Below are positions 23,248-36,700 of a DNA stretch of 64,000 nucleotides, piece after piece. The position numbers were made by a program, and so were the translations under genes. Origin of the DNA: Prostheceraeus crozeri (Eukaryota > Platyhelminthes > Polycladida > Euryleptidae); contig CAJQUW010005372.1 in the NCBI GenBank assembly GCA_907163375.1, positions 30,271 through 94,270 of the forward strand, given 5' to 3'. The notes beneath the pieces are model-generated. The model saw only the letters and a program-made list of their open reading frames with translations. It was not told where the DNA came from and ran no database searches. How positions within the stretch are numbered: the stretch's first letter is position 1; the number at the start of each line of letters is the position of its first letter.

Positions 23248-23689
23248 ATTCCGAGACCACCAATTCGTGCTTGAAGATACACTTGTCTCCGGGCATTTTA
23301 GCTGAGATATATATTATGCAGAGATTCCACTGATTCATTAGGGGTCTGGTCGTACTTCTGAAGAGGATGAGGCTCTTCATAACATGATGCAGTGCGCAAA
23401 AAGTGTGTTAATCTTGGAATAAAGACAGATTCTTAGTAGAAAAAGGGCACCATGCGCGTCTAGATGCTTCATTCTGCCTGCAAAGATGTTTAAGGTCTTA
23501 ATCTTATGGCAGAATGTCTAACAGGAGCCCCTAGTTACCGATGTATAGATCATTCTTCGAGGTTAACTTTTTTCATGAGCAGATCAAAGTGTTATATACT
23601 TACTTTGGAGCAGATAGAGTTAAAGACAGAAAAAATGTTTTTCTTGTCTAATGATAATAATGAATAAATAATACATAATATAGTAAATG

Positions 23690-23752
23690 TCCCGCGCCTT
23701 CAAAGGTCAATAAGTAGACGACCTGGTTCTATCGGTCTTTGAAGGCGCGGGA
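23690..23752. repeat. small GC-rich hairpin
   Basis: TCCCGCGCCTTCAAAG (23,690-23,705) pairs perfectly with CTTTGAAGGCGCGGGA (23,737-23,752) around a 31-base loop. In such AT-rich surroundings a 16-bp perfect stem with GCGC is notable. It is probably a relic of a palindromic MITE. Confidence 0.7.
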
Positions 23753-24002
23753 TGCCGAAGTACTGCCTTTGTTTCGACCTTAAAGCAAAGGGGATCTATC
23801 TTTTTGCCTTTATCAACTTAATCAGTGCTTATTTTACATTTACGGCTCGGCCGCACGGTAGTTTAGTCACAATTCGTGATTGATAAGAAATTCCCAATTT
23901 ACAGTTTTACATTTTACAGTTTGCAGTTTTAAATAGACACCTCCTTTAGATAGGAGGATGGCATTAACGCCCGGCGCGTGCATTATTACGGTAATAATGC
24001 AA

Positions 24003-24102
24003 GCAGATTAGGTAATATTGCAAGAGTTTCTAGTGATGTGGATAAAACACCCATATGGGTGTTTTATCCACAGCACTGAAACTCTTGCCCTATCACCAGA
24101 TG
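24003..24102. repeat. 100-bp palindromic hairpin
   Basis: The arms meet at a loop-free centre, ACACCCATATGGGTGT, and extend through GTGGATAAAACACCC and GCAAGAGTTTC, with weaker pairing out to GCAGAT/ATCTGC-like ends. This is a fold-back MITE or a cruciform-forming palindrome. It ends about 520 bp upstream of the lipase start codon. Confidence 0.7.
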
Positions 24103-24624
24103 CAACTCAATATTCAATTATTCTTTTTACATTATTATGCTATTAATTATACATTATGCTAATACATCCATTACATTCATCAATTGATCTGTGTCCACAA
24201 AAAGGTACATTTATTATATCAGTATTGTGCCAAACTTTGCATTTAATGAATGCCCTTCGAAACTTCATTTAATATACTAATTGTACATCTCTTTTTTCAT
24301 AATTCAAATAATAATTTTCAAAATTCAAAATTTTGGCTTCAGGTCACAGACTACGAATGTTCAAACGTTTCTGATGACTGACAGTGATATTGGAGAGCCG
24401 ATATGAAACATTTTGGGATTGTGATGAGATCGAATACCAATCATGGTTGCTAATTAGACTTAATTATTCAGTGGCGAACAGGTGGTGCATGTTTCTCCGG
24501 ATCGTCACTCTATCAATGTTGCGTCATCAGAATCTCACTCCATTCATGGGAATCATGCCATATTGTTAGTGTGTAAATTAAACTCATAAAACGTGCACTG
24601 TCTGAAATTTGCCTTTCCGTCAAA

Positions 24625-24706
24625 ATGCTTCGATTATGTCTGACGATCATTTTGTTGTGTCCAATTGTCAAATCTGTTCGAGTGATGAATGAATCCCATC
24701 TAATAG
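24625..24706 (+). CDS. lipase exon 1: signal peptide
   Basis: Codes residues 1-27 and the first base of codon 28. Hydrophobic [12 protein letters not shown] is a classical secretion signal. The donor is G|GTAAAT, phase 1. Confidence 0.85.
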
Positions 24707-27700
24707 GTAAATCTGCAAATCACTTATGACATTTTTCAATATCATTTTGAGCATTTTAAACTATGAACTCAATCATATGATGATTTGATCCTTTCTTTTC
24801 ACAAAGTCAAAAGTTTGTTCGTTCACTTGTAATCACTAGACTGTAAACCGTAGATCGATATTATCCTACAAAATTACTGACAAAATCAACCGACGATTGT
24901 CACCTCCAATATCCTGCGATATCCGACGAATTTGTAGGTTCTCCACCGACATCGAAACAGATGCTTTGTATACAAATTAACTAAACAAAAACTGTTGAAT
25001 TTTGATTGATTTTTTCGTTTAGTGATTGCTTGACTTTTGGGCAATCTGTATTATTGTGTGGCAAAACGATGATTTATTTTGACATAATTTAATTAATTAC
25101 CTACATTTTTGATGAAAGTTAAGCTATAATTCATTGCTATTCATTTTGTCGCTTTTTGTCAGATATTGTAGGTGTTCAGTGGCAATCCTCCTACAAGAAC
25201 TAACAATGACCGACAAAATAGATTTTGTAGGATAAATGTCTGTCAATTGTCAGTCAACGGCTTACAGTGCAGCTTTTATTCAATTAAAAATGAAATAACC
25301 CGACGCGTTTGGTCGTTCAGACTGTTCGTCTTCAAGGGGTATGTCTGACAATTGTGAATTGTGTAAATGCAAATTATCAGCTTTATGAAACTACAAAATA
25401 TGTATTTTGACTATTTCTAAGCTTCCACAAGTTTGTAAAGCATATTTGTAAGTTCATGAAAGTACAAGTGCAGTTTCAGTGTATTACAGAACTATTTTAT
25501 CATTCATATCACATTCATGCTTTCATAGCGTTCTATAATTAAAAGTACAATATTGGAATAGACCTATGTTAGATTTTGATATGTTATTTGACGCAATTTG
25601 CATGTGGACATTTACACCGTGTTTTTCTTGCTTATTTCTACAAATATGATACACAGATCCTGCATTGTAAACTGTACGCAGTGAAGAAAGTGAATTTCCA
25701 AAATTGAATTTTCTTTTCTTGCCGCCTGTACAGAGAAAACGCAAGATAATTTCTGTTTTTGTTTTATTAGTGTTATAAGCTATGACGTCATCAATCAATA
25801 TATTGCGACGTCGTCAAAGTAGTCTGATGCTAAAGTAAGTTTCCTGTGGATTCCTGTGGCAACGAATTAAAATTGATCAGCTTTGGCCCAATATCTGGTA
25901 AAAATGGAAATCTTCCAAACACTGCCGTATACACGTTCAAAACAGACGTCTAATATACTGTACCGACTACAGATGTTAGTAGTGGAAATAGAATAAAACA
26001 ATGGTCACCATAGGTTAAGGAAATTAAAAATGGATATTATAAAACAACAGGAAACCGATTAATAAAAATTGGAAAAGGGGAGGTAAAATATGGAAATACA
26101 ACGATGCTACTACACCGATTACAAGTGAACTATATCTGACACTACACAAAGTGGATAATGGTAAGAGTGGATAAGTGGAAAGTGGAGAATGGAGGTAAAC
26201 AATAGAACTACAATGACACTCTACTACACCGAAAGCAATGAAACTATACACACTATACCTAAGACTACACATGGAAAATACTATTTCTTCACTTGAATTT
26301 GTTATCGCCAGTTTCTTCATCCGTCTATAGTACTTCATGTAATTCCACATTTCTTCATTTGAATTACAATACATCGACCACTACTTCAGCTACCGATTAA
26401 GGGATATAAAACATAATACTTCAGTCCGTCAGTCATCAGCAGGTACTCGTCTAGTTGTGTTTCGACCCCTAACCTGAGCACTCAAACCCAGACGAGCGGG
26501 GTCCCACACATAGTGGCTGACAAAATACTGAATAGGTAATGATATGTCTTGAAAGATATGTCACAAAAACACTAGATCACATTTATATGTTTGGCAGCAT
26601 CGAAATGCAGTGATCCTCTGCTCCACCGAATAGTAACGTAACTTCGACATCATTCCGTTTAATTACTGCTATATTATTGGATAATCAAAAACTGGACCCG
26701 TTCTCGAACACATAAAGATATCCTCTGCTGAATGAGATGAATATTTATTAACAAAGAAGAAAGAATTTAACTCCCATTTTCCGACTTTATATTGACTAAA
26801 ATAGCAGAAGCACCCATCCCCAAATAGAGATAGATACTACCGTGAACTTAACTTTATTTTCCGAATTTTTGTAGTCAATCAAATCTCCAATGATGCAACG
26901 ATGGCATGTATTGTCCTCCAACCAAGATTAATGACAATAGCAACTGCTTCCATAATCGACTGCGAGAAGCCACAGGTATTGTAAATAGAATACAATTGAA
27001 TATTCAGTTGCATCCTCAAAAATGGAAACAGACCTGAATAGCTGCCATTTCATCCAATATCTAGAATCATCAGGAGGCCTCTCAACATCGACACAACTCC
27101 CTGTTTAAAGTTGCATCCATGCCCGGGTAAATTTAAGATTTTCAATTTGCAAGTCGGTGAAATTTCGACGGGCATTCATCAAATATCACTTTAGACACAA
27201 GCACATATCACAAACATTGAGTAGTGAAATTATTAAGGTTAATAAGTTTGTGGACATCCAGCACGTTCCATTTGACTTATAGCCACGAAGCTCTGATTCA
27301 ACAAGAATATCGAAAATCCAGACGAAAAATAATCATCATCTACATCTCTCAAAATGGAAAGACCGAAATACATGAAATAAACCATAGATCAAAACTGCCA
27401 TGCACAAAATCTGCGGCTTGACATACTATCAGTTCTTAGATATACATACCACGGGCGTTAATAAGTTGATCTTAACTCTATGTGGCCGGGATACAGATTC
27501 TCAAAAACTTATTTTTTCAAGAAAAGGGAATTCAAATTTTAAATTGCTATTCATAGCAGCAAGATGACCGAGTTTGCAAAAACTGAAACTTTGGAAAGAA
27601 CATGCGCCAATTCTACTGTTCAGTAGGTTAGGAAACGCTCTTGCTTTTCGGAAGTCAAATTTGCTCGGATAAAAAAGGATAAATCCCTTCTTTTCTTCAC

Positions 27701-30700
27701 TTATTTTGCACACACAGTTCATCCACCAGATGAGCTTTTTAGAAAATGACCGTTAATATCGGAACGTCACAGGAAACATCGCTCAATATCAAAGATAAAA
27801 TTAATTCTTCTTTGAACTGTTCTGCTCAGCCTTTAAACGTATATCTGTTGTTTTATACATCGATTTGACACGCTTGAGCACGCTCTTAAGTAAACAAATT
27901 TGAATTTTGCTGCGAATTACAGGAAGCGGCCATAAACTGCCCGGCTAGCGTGGACATCGGCTTATACCTGATGGGCAAAATCCCACCTGTTCCAATCTCT
28001 GGTGTGAGATTGTAGTGGTTGACACCGAATTAACTTTTAAGTTTTCTTTTCTATTTTTTAAATGCAACTTTGATGCTGCTACATACTACTGATGCTGTTA
28101 AGTCTGTTGTATTTCATGATTATGGGTAAGATACATGTATCTGTTCAATGTGACATAGTGTTTCCATGATTGTTCTTCACTTCGCGTTGATTTCGTACAG
28201 CAGATTTATGGATCTTGAAATTAGATTTACTGTTGGTTCTGCAAGTCACTATGGATATTTACACACGTTACAATGGTGCACAAGTTCAATAGTCCCGGCC
28301 AATGTACCTCAGCCGCTTTCTCCATTCATGATACCCCGCATATAGTGCTACTATCAGGAGTTAACACTTTTCGTTGATTTTCCCTGCTTTCATGAATACA
28401 TGGCTCGATCTAAAAGCAGATAAAAGCAAATCCTTTCAACAAGCGCTCAAGTCAAACGGTTGTTATATCAGCAATGTAGAGCAGTTTGCAACAACTGCAG
28501 TTGTTAATATCTCATGTGTGAAATAAAATTTCCAATCAGATGTGTGAACATTCACAAGGGCAATAGGTGACTGAACTTTTACATAATGTTGAAATGGAAT
28601 GAAGCCCAAAAGCAACATTTTCGACAATCACAAGACTTTAACTATTCTTTGCCTTCATTTCAACGTAGCAAAGTGCATCAAGGTAACAAAATTAAAAATT
28701 AAAAAAAGCAAGCTAACGACTAGGTGCAAATTATGATTTAGAAGAAAATTTTTATATCCTAGAATGTCTAAAAATTTAAAAATACTTACTAGAAGGACAA
28801 ACTACGGTTCTCCTCTCCTCATGTGTAATGAATTGGCGAGTAAGTCGTTCTGTTCAAAATTACTTATATATTGAAAAGATTCTATTTAACTGTCTGCCCA
28901 TTCAGATGATGAGAGGACAGGACTGTTTCCAATCAAAATACCAGATCTAGCTAACACAGCAGGATTACGCTATCTATAATCTACCAGGTGTGAAAGCGGG
29001 TAGATTCACACGCCATGAAAGATTTCGTCTTCAACTTACACTGTAATCACACTCAAGCGTGTCAAAAGCAAGATGCATTTTCTAACGTCTACAACTCTCA
29101 ATAACAGATTATTTGAAACTCGGTATTCACAGGGTGCGTCAGAATTGCCGCCCAATTTCAGACATCGATATGATTACGTGTACCTTAATTCCTGTCGAGT
29201 TTCAAACATGCAGTTTACTTTCAGAGGCGCATAAGACAATGCAACCATTTATTCAACTCAGGAGCACAAGCTGCAATCAAAAAGTTTGGAAAAGCCAAGT
29301 AAAATCATTATGATATTGTGAAATGCAAACTATTTTACTTGTCTGTCCCAAACTTTTCAATTGATAATGACAAATAGTAGCGGCATATTTGAACATTTAA
29401 ACCGAATTTCGGTAGATTTCATCAAGCAACTTTGAATGAAAAATACAAGTGTACATCATTCGTGTGAGATGATTACAGATATCGGTTGTCAAGTATGTTC
29501 ATGCATTGCGTTTTTTAATTAAGTTATTGCACAAAATGTCCAGCACAAGTTTAGACCTACATATACGAAAAAAGTCCTTTTTGTAGTACTCGTAGATCAT
29601 GTATGACTTCCAGCAGACCACATCAAACGAGTTTGAGAACACGCTAAAGCTAAATGGCCTGAATTTACAAGGACCATAGCAAAAATTCGACAAGGGCCTA
29701 AGGACAGTTGTTTAGGCATTTGATGTACTCCAACATGGTACTGTATGTCACATGTAAACACAACTCAGCTTGTTTAAGCATTCCAATTTCAAAATCAATG
29801 TCACAACAATAATCGAAAACGATGTGACATGGCTTCGACGATACTACAGATTGTTTCATAAAAAATGGATCACCCTTAAACATCGCCTTAACTTCAACTT
29901 TGTCTAACTCCGCCACACTTGAACGAATTTCTCTGAAATTTGGAAGATATGTCAGTTGTGCTTACTAATATCATTGTTGGAAATTTCAAGCATGAATATT
30001 GAGTTGTTTTCCTGTTATAGATAAAAAAGTAGTAGATAATTTGATCTTCATTTAGCAATGTTACACAAAATCATACCTCACTCTTATAAAATTACATTTG
30101 TTTCCTTTGTTATGTAATATGTTGTTCTACAAGCCAAAAGCTATCAAGCAAAACAAAAATAAAGAAAATCGGTCAATCAGAGCCAGTATAGCACCATTAT
30201 TCATCAGCAATAATGTAACTGCTACATGTGATTAACTGGACTTCATGTTCCATAGCTTCCTGACTTCGTTGCGGTGGTGTTGGCAGCACTCCTGATTGCT
30301 TTCAGCTAGAAATCTATCTCTTACCGGTTGAAAACAATACAAAGCACAAATGAACAATAACAAGATCGCATTCACAAAAGGCAAAGTGTCAGCCTTGTTA
30401 GAACTAGGCTTTTCTTTGCGAGCTACAAGCAAGCGATTAAATGTCCCTTACACAAATGTGCATCGATGGCATAATGATGATTTTCGACTCTGTCTTAAAG
30501 AGGGCTCTGGCCGTCCACGCAAAACACCCAAACGTAGAGACCGCCTAATTTTGAGATTTGTTAAAGTTGATCCAAGTCTCTCGTTAAGTGAGATGGCTGC
30601 ACTAGACTCGTCTATTTCTAAGTCCACTATTCGTAGAAGACTTATTGAGTCGAATTTCAAGAGCTGTAAGAGGCCCTCTCAGATCGAATCATCAACTTGG

Positions 30701-33700
30701 TGATCCATCGACTTGGTTATTTATGGATGATAATGCTACGTGTCACAGGAGTAGTAGAGTCAACTTATGCAAGTCTCAATTAGGGCTTAGGATCTTCTAA
30801 ATCTTCTACAATCTTGGCCAGCTCGTTCTCCTGATATGAATCCCATAGAAAATGTATGGAGTATTCTAAAACGTAACGTTCGTCGTTCACTGCTACCTAC
30901 AGATGGCGTATCACAACTTACGTCACTGTTAAAAAGAGAGTGGAGAAAGTTAGATCAGTCAAAAATCAACGATATCATCGGATCAATGCCTAGACGAATT
31001 GGTAATGTCATTGACAGTAAGGGTAGGGCCACAAAGTATTAGCTTCTTAAGAACCGTTACTGTATCATAGCTTATCAGATTATATAAGGACTTTTAAATA
31101 TACGAGGATTAGGGACATGAAATAACATGAAAAATGCTTTCTGTATCATACTTATGTTTTATTTAGTCAAATTTTAGGATGATCCACTTTTTATGAAACG
31201 GACTGTATATTGTATTTACAGCCGGTATTAATTGTACAAGTAGGACGAGGTCCTCAGACTTCAGCAATTGAAATACAACAGTTCCTTGGCAGCTGTAGAC
31301 ACTGCGCTAATTGTTCAAGTCTGATAACTTCTCTCTGTTCTATGCCCAGGGGAACTGGCACTCTGCATTCTTGATGATTATCAGCGGCATTAATTGATAA
31401 GATGCAAGTGAACAATGGCATAGAACTTAAATAGTCCGCACTTTATGAGCAACGTTTTAAGTAAAATATAATTATATTCATCCTCTATGCCATTACAGTC
31501 GTACTCAAGACCATGGAAATCCGTCACTATCATGAAAAGAGGACTAAAACATCCACAGCTGCACATTGTAAACAATGTGCTATACATATATAGCTGATGG
31601 AAGCCCATTTGTTCTCATCATGATGTCTTTCTCACATCTACAGATAAAAAATTAATCCCAATGACTAAATGTTACGGCAATCTTGGCTGTTTCTCCACTG
31701 CGGCTCCTTTCTTTGATATTGGAACACGACCGATTAACTTCTTGCCTCAGGATCGCGATGTGATTAACACTGGATTCACTCTCTTCACGCGCATGAATAA
31801 ACTGTGGCATCAGAGGATCGTAACTAATGATACAGGAACTCTCAGAAGCTCATTTTTTGATGGAAAAAAGAAGACGAGATTTATTATACACGGTTTTTTG
31901 GAGTTCGGGGGCGTCGACTGGATGAATGTAAGTAAGAATAACATTTGATAGCATTGAAAATGGTAATTAATTCAGTTTACTATTTTCTAAAGGAAATGAG
32001 AATTGCTCTATTGAACGCGGAGGATGTCAACGTTATCCAAGTAGATTGGAGTGGCGGATCCCGCAATTTATACACCCAAGCAACTGCAAATACGCGGCTA
32101 GTCGGGGCTGAAGTCGAGCATTTTATACGCTTTCTGGAGGTACGGTGAGATCGAAACTGGGTTGCTAAATGTATACATGTAATTTAGCGCAATGTATGTA
32201 CCAACTCGATAGTGACGCTCAAGGTCGTGATTGGAAACTATATTTCTAAATTCGAGTAATGATAGAAATATAAGTTTCCGCAATCTACCGAAGCTTTTCT
32301 TATCATTTTTCGCTTGAATTCATTATATACAGGCCTATATAACATATTTCATATTTTAAGGACAAAGAAGACAAGGTCAACAAAATTGGAAAGTTTTCGA
32401 CAAAGGCCTTTTTCAATCCAAAAATATAGCAACAATCTTAAACCAAGCAAAAAGGAAAGAAGTAATACAAGATATTCTAAGTCATTATATCTAAAATTCA
32501 AACGCTAATGCAAAAAGTAGATACTATGTAAATGTGCCAAAAAATGGACATCATATGTTTTAGTTATCAATTGTGCATCGCATTAATAATGCATATTATT
32601 TGACATAAATGATATGTAATGTATTACCACTTGTCAGTACATATTACATAAATATTGAACAAAACATGTTTCCTATGGGAGCATGCTAAAAGAATGCTAT
32701 AATAAGATCCTGATCAACAAATGACAAAACTAAGAAGAAACTAATAAAGAATAATTGAATAAACTATTCAATTATTCAATTATTCAAAAAAAAGAAATAA
32801 TTGACATATGCATTCGTAATATATATTTACACATCAAATTTGCTGATAAAAATAACAAGGCCATTATAGTAAACAAATTCAAATCGATCCTTGCAAAAAA
32901 GCCATGTCCTAAATAAGTTATTGGAGACGAATTCTCTAAGCATGTACCAGATTTAATTGTCATTAGTGTGTGCATTTTATTTACATTTCATTAACAGATT
33001 GTTGATTATTATTATTGAAATATTAGATTATGTCAATGACAGTTATTAGAAATTTGATTCTGCACTAACACTTGGTTACTTGGTCTGCAGAGAGAAAGTA
33101 CATCCGGAGCTCGAAGACAGGATATGCATATAATTGGTCACAGTCTTGGAGCTCATACCGGTGGATATGCTGGCGAACGTCTCGGAGGTCAACTCGGTCG
33201 AATATCAGGTAATTTCCTTTGACATTGAAGAATTTGCGAAAACACTTTGCATTTTGCTATGGCCTTTCGTATTTTCTTGCATGCATTGAATGTGAACTAT
33301 GTAACCGGAAAAAGCAATATTTTTCAACATAATTAATAACGCTCCCTAAGCACCTTTCTAACTTTTACTCAGACTCAGCGTGTTCCGTCTGAATGCTCAT
33401 AAGTAAGAGATACTGCTTGCGTCTATACGATGGTTAAAACCATAAGGAATTGCTGCCCATTCATCATCGCAGTATTTCTGGAAGATATGCTATCTCTACC
33501 AACATTTCGGCCAATAATATTGATGTAAAATTTCCTGCTGGATAAGACTCGCTGTTTTTCAAACTTTGTGCCAAAAAGAAAAATGTCTTGCTTTCATCAA
33601 GTTCCCAGTCAGTGTGGTATCTCTGTTTTTCTCTCCTCCTCTGACATTAGTCCCTTCATGCTTTTCGTCGATACTTGCAATCGTCCAGTCTTCGACTTGA

Positions 33701-36700
33701 ACAGAAATGATCAGGCTTGAGATTTCACTTCTCCCGCAAGGGTTGTTAAAGAGTGTTGTTGCAACGTTTGTGGTGCTGTTAGACTAAGTTCTGGAGACTC
33801 AATGGCTCCGCATCTTCTATACACACTTTGACAGAGTTACCAAAGAAGCGCTCTCCATTGAATATCCAAAGGGAATGACAGCTATCAAGTCAGTACAAGA
33901 CACCAACACCTTTGATTCCCCGACCGCACTCACCTGACCCAGGAATCGAACCGAAGTCTGCGGTGGAGACGATCTCGCACCTTCTTCACTAGGCCACAGT
34001 GACGGTTCAAGGAGAATTCGAGTGAAGGCAGAAGTCATCTCCAGGTGATATCGACAGCTTATTGTCCTATTATTATATTATTATCGACAGAATGCCATCA
34101 GTATTCATGTTGTAGCGAGACAGCATATGAGCTTGTCATTTGACTACGTCACACTATTGACAACAAAGTTGGTGTGTTATATTGAATTACTTTAGATACC
34201 TGCAGTTCGTTCAGACTTGAACCATGAGGAATTCCACAAGGCTCATCTTTGGGACCAATTCTCTTCAGCTACTTTGTATCCGATTTGCAACCTCAGTGTG
34301 ATGACTTAATCGTCAAATATGCTGACGATATTTTTCTTCTTTCCAAAATGAATTCTCAGCACTATGATTCTAATATTCCTCTGTTGCATCGCAATGTTTT
34401 ACAATGGGTAGAGGAAAATGAAATGGTTGTCAAAGAGGAAAAGAGCAAGCAGGTTATATTCACAAACCGATTGACTGATCCTAGCACATCGATCGCTCTT
34501 CCAAACATTCCGCCGATGAAAACTGAAATTCGAATTCTAGGTGAGATTTTTGATTCAAGGTTCAAATGGGATACTCATATTGAGCACATTTGCAAGAAGG
34601 CATCCACGAAGCTTTTTATATTGTGTCAGTTGAAGAGTTTTCTGAGCAACAAAGAACTAGCTCAAATTTATCAACACTGAATGCGAGGCATTATGGAATA
34701 TTGTGCGCCACTCTTCTCAGAATTAAGTGTTGGGCTATCCACCAAACTTGATAAGATTCAGCGACGTGCTCATCGAATTATATGTGACACTTGGCATTGT
34801 AGCTCCAGCGACTTCATCCATCTATCGTATCGACGGAAAACAATTGCATTTCGATCATTTTTGAATATTGTGGAAGATTCTCAGCATCCGCTTCGTCACC
34901 TACTGCTGCCTATAATGATTCACTCTGGTCAATTCCAACTGCCCATCTCACGAACATCCCTGACCCAACGGTCGTTCATCATTAGCATCTCAAAGCTTTA
35001 TAACTCTGGCTTTAGTTTGTAACTTTATAAACGAACATTCTTTTTTCCTGTTATGTTTCGGTTCACTTAAAAGTCTATGTCTTTTGGGGCCCTACGATTC
35101 TTATTATTGGGGCTGTTGTAATTTTCTGTAAATATATGGTGATTATTATTATTGTTATTCAATGTACTACGACAGACATTTGTTGTCAAAGCACTCTCGA
35201 TGTTTGTAGTCGATCTCTCACACATGTTTAGAGGGATCTGCCATTTTTCAGAGTGATAGATGTATTTAATGGAATTTTAATAAAACGAATATTAAAATTA
35301 TATATTTAAAAAAATATTTAAATTAAACGAATTTTAGAATACCTTGCTTCCCTTTGCCTGCACGTGGACATGCATGTGTACATTTTCCATGTGACTTAAA
35401 TGTTTTTGCCATTTTCATTGTCTTCAGCATTTTCTGTCAATCTTTACTTTATCATTCACCTATTCGTTGCTTTCATTTCTATGAACAGAAAGCGGATTCT
35501 TATGAATCCTCATCCATGCAGTAAATGTACATCTGCATTCAAGTTTCCTTATTTTAAAACTTGGTAGCTCTGCCAAACCATCGTCCGTCCTCATTACTGT
35601 TCATTCCTCCATACAGACAACCGACGATGGTTTCCATCTAATCATTGGAACTGAACATCACAAGACTTCTTCATGTACATTGTTTTTGTTTAATTGGCAT
35701 GTCAATCCGTACTATCAGTCGCAATCATCCGAATCAATCTGTGGCAAAATCATCACAGTCATCCACAGAAGCGGAATCATTCCAAAAATTGCAAATTCAG
35801 ATTTTAAAATGCTGGCATTCCGAAAAAGCTATTGCCGCCATTGACGTTTCCATGCTCGAAATGTAGATCTTCTCGATAGGATCGATAGGAGGTCATGGAG
35901 AAGAAACCAACTTTGCTCGATTCCACCGGGAAGAATGGAATTGTCAATACATCAACTGCGAGAACACATTATAATGAAAGTTTGATGAAATACTGTAAAA
36001 CAACAATTTTCGCGAATTTCGCGGGGGCGAGTGTCTCGAGAAAATTTTTTGCCATGGATATTGCGAATGGTGCACGACATGAAATCACGAAAACAAGTAA
36101 CTTTTGTCGCTAACTAGTCCACGAGTCGACAGTCGCGAAAATTTCGTGGTTTACATTAGGTTAAGTGAAAGGGTTGACTGAAGTGTGACTAATGGTTTTT
36201 TAAGAATGTTTTATGTGACAGACCTGCGCTGATATTCACAATATCTTCTATTGAATGTTTTCTCAGATCGTGGACTGCAAACAGTGATCATTGTTAAAAG
36301 TTAGCAGTATTTCGATTATGAATTTCTTCTAAATCAGCAATCAAATAATTCCAATGCAATTGATCTTGACAACACCTGAACCACGTAACATCTAATGTAA
36401 CATCTAAATTCCATCCACATAAAATCTACATGAATGATGACTTTGAATGTCCCAAAAATGTCTTCTTCATGTTTTAAAGTCCTTTTGAAAATTGTTGTAC
36501 GTGTTTCTGTAATCGAAATGCACTTTATTGCTAGCATAAATTCTAAACAGATTTCTTTCTAGGTCGCTCTAAGTTTTCGCTTTCATGAAGACAAGTGAAC
36601 ACAAATTTGCATAATTCCTGACTTAGTGCGAGAAGTTGGCGAGTCGATGAAGAGCAAATATCAAATCACCAGATCACCATCAAATGATAAATAAATATTA

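Larger units (their letters stand above)
24707..31643 (+). other. lipase intron 1
   Basis: This 6.9-kb intron carries repeat D copy 2, repeat A copy 2 and a Tc1-like element. Between them (26,500-29,840) I recognise no gene or repeat; the open frames there are short and without family resemblance. Confidence 0.7.
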
